Source of the DNA: Gammaproteobacteria bacterium
Lineage (GTDB): Bacteria > Pseudomonadota > Gammaproteobacteria > UBA9214
Length of the DNA: 16,879 bases
Reading direction: 5' to 3'
NCBI GenBank assembly: GCA_030599705.1
Contig: JAUVNM010000007.1
Span: 1 to 16,879 of the forward strand
This document shows, in pieces, positions 1 to 8,036 of this stretch. The translations under genes were made by a program, and so were the position numbers. Each line of letters starts with the position of its first letter. Position 1 is the first letter of the stretch. The notes beneath the pieces were generated by a model. The model was given only the letters and a program-made list of their open reading frames with translations. It ran no database searches and had not been told where the DNA came from.

Positions 1-42
1 CACTGCACGCCAGACATCTCAACGCCGAACCACGTTTTTTGC

Positions 43-99
43 CGTACGTGATAATTTTGAGATTTCGGCCAGTGGCGTACCTGTAATTTATCACGTACG
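43..99. promoter_or_regulatory. hipBA operator pair: perfect 12-bp inverted repeat
   Basis: CGTACGTGATAA at 43-54 has its exact reverse complement, TTATCACGTACG, at 88-99. Each arm contains the self-complementary core CGTACG. The pair lies just upstream of hipB. HipB-family antitoxins are known to bind palindromic operators and repress their own operon, so this is the natural HipB (or HipA-HipB) binding site. A half-site-like GGCGTACC occurs between the arms at 74-81. Binding itself is inferred. Confidence 0.6.
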
Positions 100-160
100 A
101 TATTTTTTATTGCCATCGCCCAATAAAGCTGCTAGTTTTTACCGTACGATATCTTTTTTA
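94..160 (+). promoter_or_regulatory. Second and third CGTACG operator sites and possible hipBA promoter
   Basis: CGTACGATAT occurs identically at 94-103 and 143-152, each followed by a T-run. With the first site at 43, the three cores start 51 and 49 bp apart, close to five helical turns, so bound proteins would sit on the same DNA face. Between the last two sites TTGCCA (110-115) resembles a -35 box, and 17 bp later TAGTTT (133-138) is a poor -10. The promoter call is weak; the repeated sites are directly visible. Confidence 0.45.
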
Positions 161-171
161 GGGGCGTGATC

Positions 172-456
172 ATGGCGCAGGAAGACATCCATTACGGTGC
201 GGTTCAGACCGCCGGGGAGCTCGGCCGTCTGGTGCGCACCCATCGCAAGCAGCGACTCCTGACGCTGGAGACGGTCTCCGGGCTAGGCAACTTGAGCACG
301 CGCTTCCTGTCGGAATTCGAACGGGGCAAGGAGACGGCCGAGATCGGCAAGGTCCTGAAGGCACTGCGCACCTTAGGGCTAGAGGTCATCATCCAGCCGC
401 GTGGGTGGACGATGCCGGATCGCCGTACCGGCAAGACCAGTAAGAAACCCACGTGA
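172..456 (+). CDS. hipB: HipB-like antitoxin (Xre-family helix-turn-helix)
   Basis: This small HTH protein is the expected antitoxin and transcriptional repressor of the HipA kinase encoded next. Residues of about 14-70 have the Xre/HipB pattern: an LGRLVRTHRK helix, then a turn and recognition helix around LSTRFLSEFERGKETAEIGKVL, ending in the beta-strand segment GLEVIIQPRG typical of HipB. An upstream GTG at 166 is in frame, but its AGGGG (160-164) would touch it; the ATG at 172 has that Shine-Dalgarno at 7 nt, so I chose 172 (94 aa). The stop overlaps the hipA GTG by 4 nt (GTGA), indicating translational coupling. Autorepression through the upstream CGTACG sites is inferred. Confidence 0.85.
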   Translation: MAQEDIHYGAVQTAGELGRLVRTHRKQRLLTLETVSGLGNLSTRFLSEFERGKETAEIGKVLKALRTLGLEVIIQPRGWTMPDRRTGKTSKKPT

Positions 457-1706
457 GCTACCCCGACACGCTCAATGTCTGGCACGAGCAGCGCCTGGCC
501 GGTCAGATTTGGCGCAATACGGCCGGGGCCATCGGGTTTCGCTACGATCCCGCGTGGATCGCCAGCGGCGGCTTCGCCGTTTCCCGTTCCCTGCCGCTGG
601 TGGCCGACGAGTTCGCCCCTGAAGAAGGCCGCGCCCAGCACTGGTTCGCCAACCTGCTGCCCGAGGGGGCAGTGCGCGAACACATTGTCCGCGACCTCAA
701 GCTGCCAAATACGGATTTCGACCTGCTGCGTGCCATCGGCGGCGAGTGCGCCGGCGCGCTGTCGATTCTGTCCGTAGAGCAAGATCCATCGGGGCAGCGG
801 CACTACCATCCGCTGACGGAGAAGAACCTGACCGACCTGGCGGCGCGGCGGGGGCAGATCTATGCGGCCTGGCCGGCGGACGAGCGCCCGCGGCTATCGC
901 TCGCCGGCGCGCAGGACAAGTGCCCGGTACTGGTGCGCGACGATCACTATTTTCTGCCGCAGGGCGAAGCGCCGTCCAGCCACATCCTGAAGTTCGAACT
1001 GGCCGACTACCGTCATCTGCCCGCCTACGAGACCTTCACCACACAACTGGCCGCAGCCATCGGCTTGCCCGTCGTGGACATCGCCTTGCGCACCATTGGG
1101 CGGACTCGCTATGCGCAGATCGCCCGCTATGACCGCTTATGGGATGAACGCGGTGAGGTGCAGCGGCTGCATCAGGAGGATTTCTGTCAGGCCCTGGGTT
1201 ACGGGCACGAGAAGAAATACCAGGAATACGGCGGGCCGTCCTTCGCGCAGTGCTACCGCCTGGTGCAAGAGGCCTCCAGCGAGCCGGCCATCGACGTGCA
1301 ACACCTGCTGCGCTGGCAGATTTTCAACGTGCTGGCCGGCAACTCGGACGGCCATGCCAAGAATCTCTCCCTGTTGCATTTACCCGATGACGCGACGCGC
1401 CTGGCACCGTTCTATGACCTGGCGTGTACCCGTGCCATCGAACGCATCGACTACCATCTCGCCTTCGATGTCGGCGGAGAGCGCAATCCCGGTGTGATCA
1501 CGCCAAACCACTGGGAGGCACTTGCCGGGCAATGTGATGTGCGGCCGAAATTCCTGCACAATCTGGTACGAGAGACCGCGGCCACTCTGCAGAAGAAACT
1601 CGGCCCGGTGCGGGAAGAATTCGAGACACGTTACGGCGCCTATCCGGCGCTGCAACGCATCGAAAAGGTCGCCACTACACAGTGCCGGCGGAGCACGAAG
1701 CAGTAG
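453..1706 (+). CDS. hipA: HipA-like serine/threonine kinase toxin
   Basis: HipA toxins are Ser/Thr kinases; E. coli HipA phosphorylates glutamyl-tRNA synthetase and causes growth arrest and persistence. This 417-aa protein has the family order: N-terminal HipA-N1/Couple_hipA region (about 1-110), then the kinase fold. LSLAGAQDK (148-156) matches the Gly-rich segment carrying the regulatory autophosphorylated Ser of E. coli HipA, NSDGHAKN (297-304) gives catalytic Asp299, and PFYDLA (319-324) gives metal-binding Asp322. All key residues are present, so activity is likely. It starts with GTG overlapping the hipB stop. The last nine residues (TQCRRSTKQ) and the stop lie inside the 53-bp repeat shared with the 3' flank of guaA, so the C-terminus was set by a recombination junction. 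The target is unknown. Confidence 0.9.
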   Translation: MSYPDTLNVWHEQRLAGQIWRNTAGAIGFRYDPAWIASGGFAVSRSLPLVADEFAPEEGRAQHWFANLLPEGAVREHIVRDLKLPNTDFDLLRAIGGECAGALSILSVEQDPSGQRHYHPLTEKNLTDLAARRGQIYAAWPADERPRLSLAGAQDKCPVLVRDDHYFLPQGEAPSSHILKFELADYRHLPAYETFTTQLAAAIGLPVVDIALRTIGRTRYAQIARYDRLWDERGEVQRLHQEDFCQALGYGHEKKYQEYGGPSFAQCYRLVQEASSEPAIDVQHLLRWQIFNVLAGNSDGHAKNLSLLHLPDDATRLAPFYDLACTRAIERIDYHLAFDVGGERNPGVITPNHWEALAGQCDVRPKFLHNLVRETAATLQKKLGPVREEFETRYGAYPALQRIEKVATTQCRRSTKQ

Positions 1707-1731
1707 CCTGGTGTGCCCCCTATTCCCACTC
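1679..1731 (+). repeat. Left copy of 53-bp direct repeat (candidate att site)
   Basis: This sequence matches 6184-6236 at 52 of 53 positions (C at 1707, T at 6212) in the same orientation. It includes the 12 nt that encode the end of guaA and its stop (1720-1731, read leftward), although guaA is not here. The sequences diverge at both edges. Such a duplication of a gene's 3' end is the usual trace of site-specific integration, with the copies 4505 bp apart. Confidence 0.85.
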
Positions 1732-1865
1732 AAGGGATATACTGAGCAGCAGAAGAACAGTGTGCGTGTATTGACGGAATGTTTCCGGAGTCATCAGAAT
1801 GATTACAGGAGGTTAATGGAAGTTAGTCGTTAAAGTATGCATGGATAGATTGTTTGCCGTGGTTT
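1707..1865. other. Gap between hipA and the asmA-like gene, no gene supported
   Basis: The first 25 bases belong to the att-like repeat. The remainder has no clear terminator for hipA or for the convergent asmA-like gene. A perfect AGGAGG (1807-1812) precedes ATG 1816 with a five-codon frame ending at 1833, too short to support a gene; it may be debris of an older insertion. Confidence 0.4.
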
Positions 1866-4800
1866 TCACTGCTGCGTGTCCTGCTTCCTGCGGTCCTGAT
1901 TCTTATCCGCTGCATACTCTCGACATGCCGACGTGTCTTCATCTCCTGCTTGCATCGCACCGGAGCTATATTCTCCCGCCACGATTCCCGCGAGCACATA
2001 AGGTGCAAACAGTAACGTTCCCGCCTTGCCCGCGGCCACCGCAAGTGATTTTGCCGGAATGGCCCTGACAGTCGGGTCGTTCAGGGGGCCTGTAATTTTG
2101 ACTGGCTCGGCCTTGGCAATAAGCCGGCTTTTCTTTTTTGGTATAAACATGTAGTCGATCAACTCCTTACCGAGGTCAACTGTCCCTTCCCCGGCGATGG
2201 TGATTCTACGCGTATCCATGAAGAAGGCATCTGTTGTAATGATACCGTTCTCGATCCTGTAGTCGGCGATCGCACAATTGACGTTGTCATAACGTTCTTT
2301 TTTCTGATCAGACGCCCAGCCAGCAATATCTATGAATAGCAGATGGGTGAGCGATTGAGCGATCTTTCCTTCCGTGATGGATACATAGAAATCGCCCTGT
2401 AGATTCGATGCCAGTTCGTGCGGGCTCTTGCCGGAAGAGTTCAGCGATATGTTGACATTCGCCCTTGCATTGTCTGCTTCATATATGTCCGTCGAACCGT
2501 CTCCTTCGATATTGAGACCTTTCCACGGGTTCAGGTTTTCGCCGACAAAGAGAAACTTTGCCTCCAGAGGGTCATTGGCCACGAGCTGAAGATTCATTTG
2601 GGCTTCGCCTTCGGGATAGACAAGCGTGGCGGGGTCTGCCGAGAGTCGGCCGGATTTCAGTGTGAGTTGCATCTTCGCGGACACAGCCTCGGAATACTGA
2701 CGATCAAAGGACTCGATATCAACGAGAATGACCATATTCATTGCTTTCAGCCATCCGACATCCAGCGGTGTTCTTGAAAATACCGGTCCCAGGTCAGCCT
2801 GTTTCTTCCCTTTTTCTTTTCTCCTTTTCCTTTCTTCTATTTTTTCTGCTCGTTTCTGACGGTGTATTTCAGCCAGGCCTGGCAAGAAGAAATTTTGTGC
2901 CCTGAATTCGCCCTTTATATGCGGAGGTGTGGCATCAAAGTCACCCGAGAGGGCGATCTCGATCTTTTCTTTGCCCGAAGTAAGGGTTGCATTAAGCAGG
3001 GTTTCCTTGCCGGGCTGTGTTACCAAGCCACGAAATACGACGCGTCCATGATCCGGCCAGTCCCGGTCGAGCAGGGCGCCGACCAGCTTCATGTCTCTCG
3101 CGGTCAACCGGGCGTCAAGCGACAGGGTCCCGGGGTTTCTGAAGTTGCCAAACCGGCCATCAACATACAAGCTGAAATTTTCCTTGTCGGAACTTTCTAT
3201 GTGCAGCGAATCGATACCCAGGGTTCCGTCTTTGTCCGAAATACGCATGGCGCCGGTGACCGAGCCGAGATCTGGCAGTTGGTGCCTTTGTGAAAATTTC
3301 CCGAACTCTTCCCTGCCCAGATGAAGTTTGGTATCAATGCGGACAGTTTTGAATGCATACAGGTCTCCGACAGTACCCGTGGAGTCCAGTACCGGGTTTC
3401 CGGGTTCACCAATCAACATCCTGAAGGAATGGATGCCGAGTTTCTTATTCTTGTCGTTGATAGTGGCATTGGCCTGCACTGGCCCGAGTTCGGGTAACTG
3501 GTGGCCCAGCGCCGCAGTCAGGGACTGGCTGCTGTCAGAATGGGCGGTCACTTTCAAATCGGTGTCTTCGAGCTGCCATTTTTTTTCGGCGCTGATGTAG
3601 CCCAGTCGCCCCTTCGCGACCAGCCGGAAATCAGGTCCCCGGCCCACCTGCAGAGAGACCTTGTCTATGAGCAGTTTTCTGTCGGTACCTGTTAGCGTTG
3701 CTTGCCATTCGAGTGAGCCGGCAGCCGGTATCACATCATCGAGTTTGAATAGCGTATTAAGCGTGGAAATATCATTGGTTCGTATATGGGATTTGATATG
3801 AAAGCCTTCGACGCCGAAAGTGGGCAGAAACGTAATGCGTTCCACCGATCCCGATTCAGTGATCTGCAATGGTTCGCCTTTGACGGAGGTAACGCGAATG
3901 TCATCGACCCGGTGTTGACCGGACATGGTATGGAACCGGGCATGCGCGTTGTAAGTCAGCGGTGGAAGTTCCTGTGCGGCATAGACGCTCAGAAATTCCG
4001 TGTCACTTCTAAAGTCAACAACAAGATCAAGTGCGTCCAGCGGATCTTCCTGTTCCCACTCGCGAAACAGTAACTTGCCTTTTGCCTTAAGCAAGCTTCC
4101 TTTTTTTTCTCCTGCAGTGAGCGCGATCTGATTTAACTGCAATGCCTGGGTATCTCCCTCGATCCGGTATTTTACATCCAGGGGGCCGGATATTGGCAGG
4201 TCCAGACCGATCTGTTCCGCAATGATGGACGTCTGTGATGCCTTCATCGTGACGTCGATATCGTAGCCCCGGTTCGGTTTGTCCGGATGAAGCGGGAACT
4301 TGTCGATGCGTCCACTCAAGTCCGCCTGAATACCCCGTTCATCACGGGCATGAATTACGATGTTTTCGATTGCAGGGTCGCCAGTTTCGGCGCGCACCTC
4401 GGCGTTGCCCGTGATCGCACCCAGCTCGGGTACGGTATCAAAAAGCAGAATGCGTGCGGCCCGGGTAGTGGGCGCGTTGAACCCGAGCACAAGATCAAGA
4501 TTTTCCAGTTCCGGTTGGCCAACAATTCGAACCAGGTCCAGGTCACCCGACAATGAAAGTTCAAGGTTTGCCGCTGTCTTCGTTTTCAGATCAAGCAGGC
4601 TGATGTCTAACCGGGACTGGTCACCCGATAGTTCTGCAGTCACTTCCGCTGTATCCAGTGCGCCCAGGGTTTCCGGCAAAAATGGAGACAACCAGTCCGC
4701 TTCATCGAGTTGTCCGGTGAGACTGAGTTCGATGTCTCTCAATGCGACGACATCGCCAATGCGGCCATCAAGCTTCACGCTGGATTGCCCGGGCCCTGAC

Positions 4801-5645
4801 CAGTTAGCCGAGAGATCTTCAAGCGCGAGCCCGCCGACGGGGCCGGTGAGTTGTGCCCGGACTTGCAGTTCACCCGGGATATCCAGGTTGATATACGCCA
4901 GAGTATGCTCCAGGTCCCGCAGGTCAGCATCCAGGGTGGCTGTCACGACCGGCGTAGGCTGATTCAAGTCGACCTGACCTGCTATTGAAGCATCCACAAT
5001 GTCGCTATTTACGAAAATCGAGAAAGGAAGCTGCTGGTGTGTCTGTGCTTTGTCAGTGATTGGTAGTACCGCTTTGATATCGAAGGTCTCCTTTCCCAGG
5101 GCGATGTGAGTGAACAGTTCCGGTATGCCCTCGTCTGATTTCCTCAATGTCAGATCGCTGACTACGATTTCTGGAACCTGGTAGGTTTCGCCGTCCAGCG
5201 TGATTGTTGATTGAGAAATCTGTACATCACGCAGCGTTGGCTGTAATCGAAGGATGGGAAACTCCAGATCGATTTGACTGGCGCTATCTGCCTTTGTGAT
5301 GTCGATACGCGACACGCCGACCCACAGGCGTAGCACGTCAAGTCTGCCAATGAAAAGCCTGGGGAGGCTGATTTGCAGCGTCAGTGAATCACTTTCAATG
5401 TGAACGTGGCCTTCGGTATCATCGATGACCAACTCATTCACACTGAGTGTGGGTGACGCCCAGGTACGCGTAATCGTCGCATCGCCCTGGTAGCTTATGC
5501 GGGTGTCTGTCGCTGCCTCCAGCCGCTTGACGAGGAATGGAATAAGCGTCGAATCCGCAACGGTGAACCAGGTGAGCGTTGCAGCCACCAGCAGTCCGAG
5601 AAAAACAAATAGTATGGTGCCAGTCGTCCTTTGTACTGTTGTCAT
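1866..5645 (-). CDS. AsmA-family envelope protein (1259 aa)
   Basis: AsmA-like proteins are inner-membrane-anchored periplasmic proteins of the bridge-like lipid-transfer group, linked to phospholipid trafficking and outer-membrane homeostasis. The N-terminus has one membrane segment (about residues 9-30, GTILFVFLGLLVAATLTW). A very long, mostly beta-rich periplasmic part follows, with many repeated phrases of the LSLSGDLD and VKLDGRIGD kind. The conserved AsmA C-terminal region comes last (SLNSSGKSPHELASNLQGDF, then ITTDAFFMDTRRITIAGEG and a LAKAEPVKITGPLNDP segment). An odd Lys/Arg/Glu-rich stretch lies near residues 925-950. Size resembles the large AsmA/YhdP-like members. The start at 5645 has a weak ribosome site but fits the anchor. 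It lies 46 bp after the remnant gene and inside the repeat-bounded region; by eye it is less GC-rich than hipA or guaA. The exact subfamily is not assigned. Confidence 0.85.
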   Translation of the reverse strand: MTTVQRTTGTILFVFLGLLVAATLTWFTVADSTLIPFLVKRLEAATDTRISYQGDATITRTWASPTLSVNELVIDDTEGHVHIESDSLTLQISLPRLFIGRLDVLRLWVGVSRIDITKADSASQIDLEFPILRLQPTLRDVQISQSTITLDGETYQVPEIVVSDLTLRKSDEGIPELFTHIALGKETFDIKAVLPITDKAQTHQQLPFSIFVNSDIVDASIAGQVDLNQPTPVVTATLDADLRDLEHTLAYINLDIPGELQVRAQLTGPVGGLALEDLSANWSGPGQSSVKLDGRIGDVVALRDIELSLTGQLDEADWLSPFLPETLGALDTAEVTAELSGDQSRLDISLLDLKTKTAANLELSLSGDLDLVRIVGQPELENLDLVLGFNAPTTRAARILLFDTVPELGAITGNAEVRAETGDPAIENIVIHARDERGIQADLSGRIDKFPLHPDKPNRGYDIDVTMKASQTSIIAEQIGLDLPISGPLDVKYRIEGDTQALQLNQIALTAGEKKGSLLKAKGKLLFREWEQEDPLDALDLVVDFRSDTEFLSVYAAQELPPLTYNAHARFHTMSGQHRVDDIRVTSVKGEPLQITESGSVERITFLPTFGVEGFHIKSHIRTNDISTLNTLFKLDDVIPAAGSLEWQATLTGTDRKLLIDKVSLQVGRGPDFRLVAKGRLGYISAEKKWQLEDTDLKVTAHSDSSQSLTAALGHQLPELGPVQANATINDKNKKLGIHSFRMLIGEPGNPVLDSTGTVGDLYAFKTVRIDTKLHLGREEFGKFSQRHQLPDLGSVTGAMRISDKDGTLGIDSLHIESSDKENFSLYVDGRFGNFRNPGTLSLDARLTARDMKLVGALLDRDWPDHGRVVFRGLVTQPGKETLLNATLTSGKEKIEIALSGDFDATPPHIKGEFRAQNFFLPGLAEIHRQKRAEKIEERKRRKEKGKKQADLGPVFSRTPLDVGWLKAMNMVILVDIESFDRQYSEAVSAKMQLTLKSGRLSADPATLVYPEGEAQMNLQLVANDPLEAKFLFVGENLNPWKGLNIEGDGSTDIYEADNARANVNISLNSSGKSPHELASNLQGDFYVSITEGKIAQSLTHLLFIDIAGWASDQKKERYDNVNCAIADYRIENGIITTDAFFMDTRRITIAGEGTVDLGKELIDYMFIPKKKSRLIAKAEPVKITGPLNDPTVRAIPAKSLAVAAGKAGTLLFAPYVLAGIVAGEYSSGAMQAGDEDTSACREYAADKNQDRRKQDTQQ

Positions 5646-5691
5646 CGCTTGTTATGCCATATGCCTGCAACGGCAGCCTGCTAAAATACGA

Positions 5692-6183
5692 TCAGTCCGG
5701 TGACAGACCTGTTTCCTGAGAATAAATCTTGTTTAGTAATCGGCGCCATTCCTGGTATTGCATCTCAGCGGATCCTGTAAGTGTAACAGTCCGGTTCTCG
5801 ACATCGACAACCCGGGGTTCCACTGACGTATTAAAGGACTGACTCAGCTCGTGCAATGCCTCGGCATGGATTTTTGACTGGGAATGCTTTTCGACACCGC
5901 TGACAAACACGACGGCGGCACCACCCATAACCATACGATTGCGCGCAGAGCGCTTGAGCTTGTCGAGTGCAATGGTCTCTTAAAAGTTGGCCTTGCGCCA
6001 GGTTTGGTAGTCGGATTCTATCGCCTTGCAGAATGTACCGTAGTGCCCGTTCAGCGTATCCATCAGCATGCCGTCTCGTCCCTCGATTTTGCGCAGACGA
6101 GTGAACATGGGGTCATCCTCGCTTGGCAGGCGGTTCAGCATAAAGTGACCTTGTTCGTCCTGCACCAGATAGCCCAGCAGATT
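5692..6183 (-). pseudogene. Remnant of an unidentified gene: 5' end lost at the repeat, one in-frame stop
   Basis: Two reading frames lie in one frame, separated only by TAA at 5980-5982. The upstream part reads NLLGYLVQDEQGHF to YQTWRKANF. After the stop it continues ETIALDKLKRSARNR and on through MVMGGAAVVF to a C-terminus near SAEMQYQEWRRLLNKIY, ending at 5692. Both halves have natural protein-like composition, so this looks like one gene split by a stop codon. Its 5' end runs into the 53-bp repeat: the only available start (GTG 6234) would take 17 codons from the guaA 3' flank. I do not recognise the family; the MVMGGAAVVFVSG segment is hydrophobic. A separate product from ATG 5934 (80 aa) is possible but unproven. 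Confidence 0.6.
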
Positions 6184-6236
6184 ACAGTGCCGGCGGAGCA
6201 CGAAGCAGTAGTCTGGTGTGCCCCCTATTCCCACTC
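6184..6236 (+). repeat. Right copy of 53-bp direct repeat at the guaA 3' end (candidate att site)
   Basis: Partner of 1679-1731. Positions 6225-6236 are the last three codons and stop of guaA, and 6184-6224 are its immediate downstream flank. Because guaA is intact here, this is the copy that kept the gene end, the arrangement expected when an integrase targets a gene's 3' end. guaA is, to my knowledge, a reported genomic-island hotspot. No integrase gene is visible in the window. Confidence 0.85.
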
Positions 6237-7811
6237 GATGGTGGCCGGCGGTTTCCCGGAAATATCGTAGGCCACCCGGGAGATGTCCGGGACTTCATTG
6301 ATAATGCGGCGCGACACCAGGTCGAGAAACTCGTACGGCAGGTGGGCCCAGCAGGCGGTCATGAAGTCGATGGTTTCAACCGCACGCAGGCACACCACGT
6401 GCGAGTAGCGCCGCCCGTCACCGGTGACGCCCACCGACTTGACCGGCAAGAAGACCGTGAAGGCCTGGCTCACCGTGTCATACAACTTGTGGTTGCGCAG
6501 CTCCTCGATGAAGATATGGTCGGCCAGCCGCAGGGTATCAGCATAGTTCTTGTTCACCGCGCCGAGGATACGCACACCCAGGCCGGGGCCGGGAAACGGG
6601 TGGCGGTACACCATGTCATAGGGAAGCCCGAGTTCAACACCAAGCTTGCGAACCTCGTCCTTGAACAGCTCGCGCAGTGGCTCCAGCAACTCGAGGTTCA
6701 TCTCCTCGGGCAGACCACCCACATTGTGGTGCGACTTGATCAGGTGCGCCTTGCCGGTCTTTGCGCCGGCCGATTCGATCACGTCCGGGTAGATCGTTCC
6801 CTGTGCCAGCCAGCGGGTCGCAGCACTCAGCTTTTCAGCTTGTTCCTCGAACACCTCGATAAACAGGTTGCCGATGACCTTGCGTTTCTGCTCCGGGTCC
6901 TCGATACCTTCCAGCGCCGACAGAAAACGCGCCTCGGCATCCACGCGGATTACATTGACTCCCATGTGCTCGGCGAAGGTGGCCATCACCTGGTCGCCTT
7001 CCCGATAACGCAACAAGCCGTTATCGACGAACACACAGGTCAACTGGTCGCCGATGGCCTTGTGCAGCAAGGCCGCCACCACGGAAGAGTCGACGCCACC
7101 GGACAGTCCCAGCAGCACCTGTTCATCCCCCACCTGCCTGCGAATGACCTGCAGGCTGTCCTCGATGATGTGGTCCGCCGTCCACAGGGCATCGCAGCTG
7201 CACAGGTCGATAATAAAACGGTTCAGGATACGGGCGCCCTGGCGGGTGTGGGTCACCTCCGGATGGAACTGCAGGCCGTAGAAGCCGCGCTCATCATCCC
7301 CGATAGCGGCGATGGGTGCACTGTCGGTACTGGCAATCAGCTTGAAGCCTTGCGGCAGCACGGTCACCTGGTCGCCGTGACTCATCCAGACATCCAGCAG
7401 GCCGTAGCCCGCTTCACTGGTATGGTCCTCGATATCGCTCAGCAACCGGGAATGGCCGCGGGCGCGCACCTGTGCATAGCCGTATTCATGGTGGCTGGCA
7501 TTTTCCACGCTGCCGCCGAGCTGCATGGCCATGGCCTGCATGCCGTAGCAAATTCCGAGTACCGGCACGCCCAGTTCGAACACCAGGTCCGGCACGCGGG
7601 GTGACGTCTCGCCGGTCACGGTCTCCGGTCCGCCGGAAAGAATCATGCCGCGCGGATTAAACTCCCGGATGTCGGCAGCATCGACATCCCAGGGGTGGAT
7701 TTCGCAGTACACGCCGGCCTCGCGCACACGGCGCGCAATCAGCTGAGTATACTGGGATCCGAAATCCAGGATCAGGATCCGGTGGGCATGGATGTCGTTA
7801 GAGGATTTCAT
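6225..7811 (-). CDS. guaA: GMP synthase (glutamine-hydrolysing)
   Basis: GuaA converts XMP, glutamine and ATP to GMP, the last step of de novo guanine nucleotide synthesis. The 528-aa length is usual for bacteria. The N-terminal class I amidotransferase shows GICYGMQAM with nucleophile Cys88 and QFHPEVTH with His183 and Glu185. The ATP-pyrophosphatase domain has the PP-loop LSGGVDSS (236-243), and the C-terminal dimerisation domain ends in the family's TIEWE. It starts at ATG 7811 with a weak ribosome site. It lies downstream of guaB, across a 225-bp gap holding a REP-like doublet, so the two may be cotranscribed or partly separated. Its last 12 nt lie in the 53-bp repeat, but the coding end is unaltered. 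Confidence 0.98.
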   Translation of the reverse strand: MKSSNDIHAHRILILDFGSQYTQLIARRVREAGVYCEIHPWDVDAADIREFNPRGMILSGGPETVTGETSPRVPDLVFELGVPVLGICYGMQAMAMQLGGSVENASHHEYGYAQVRARGHSRLLSDIEDHTSEAGYGLLDVWMSHGDQVTVLPQGFKLIASTDSAPIAAIGDDERGFYGLQFHPEVTHTRQGARILNRFIIDLCSCDALWTADHIIEDSLQVIRRQVGDEQVLLGLSGGVDSSVVAALLHKAIGDQLTCVFVDNGLLRYREGDQVMATFAEHMGVNVIRVDAEARFLSALEGIEDPEQKRKVIGNLFIEVFEEQAEKLSAATRWLAQGTIYPDVIESAGAKTGKAHLIKSHHNVGGLPEEMNLELLEPLRELFKDEVRKLGVELGLPYDMVYRHPFPGPGLGVRILGAVNKNYADTLRLADHIFIEELRNHKLYDTVSQAFTVFLPVKSVGVTGDGRRYSHVVCLRAVETIDFMTACWAHLPYEFLDLVSRRIINEVPDISRVAYDISGKPPATIEWE

Positions 7812-7851
7812 TGATCAGTTTGAAAATACAATTCACCGCAGTAGTCACACT

Positions 7852-7979
7852 GTCAGTCCCGCGAAGGCGGGAATCCATGAACACTTATCCAGAATAGTCC
7901 GGCCGAACCGGGGTAAACGTATCTACTCAGGAAAGTCCATGGCAAGGAGTTAATGGATCCCCGCTTTCGCGGGGATGAC
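7852..7979. repeat. REP-like inverted doublet in the guaB-guaA gap
   Basis: The left arm, 7852-7878, begins GTCAGTCCCGCGAAGGCGGG and ends in AATCCAT. The right arm, 7953-7979, is its reverse complement at 23 of 27 positions. Each arm is also a hairpin (CCCGC-GAAG-GCGGG type). About 74 bp lie between them. This is the layout of REP/BIME or MITE-like dispersed elements common in proteobacterial intergenic DNA. It sits inside the possible guaBA transcript, so it could affect mRNA stability or guaA expression; that part is inference. Confidence 0.75.
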
Positions 7980-8036
7980 GTGCGACTCATTATCAAGTCT
8001 TCTCTGCGTCTCTGCAGTTAATTATTAATTGCCGGA

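Noticed and set aside
204..809. 201-codon minus-strand frame across hipB and hipA
   Set aside because: It is antisense to two genes with clear motifs and has no ribosome site or family resemblance.
1816..1833. Five-codon frame after a perfect AGGAGG
   Set aside because: A strong ribosome-site match alone does not support a gene of this length; no downstream gene exists for a leader peptide to control on that strand.
5980..5982. Stop-codon recoding (selenocysteine or readthrough) joining the two halves of the remnant gene
   Set aside because: The codon is TAA, not the TGA used for selenocysteine, and the gene is already truncated at its 5' end, so decay is simpler.
6216..7604. 462-codon plus-strand open frame opposite guaA
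   Set aside because: It is fully antisense to an unmistakable guaA; its length is a by-product of GC-rich codon use, and it resembles no family.
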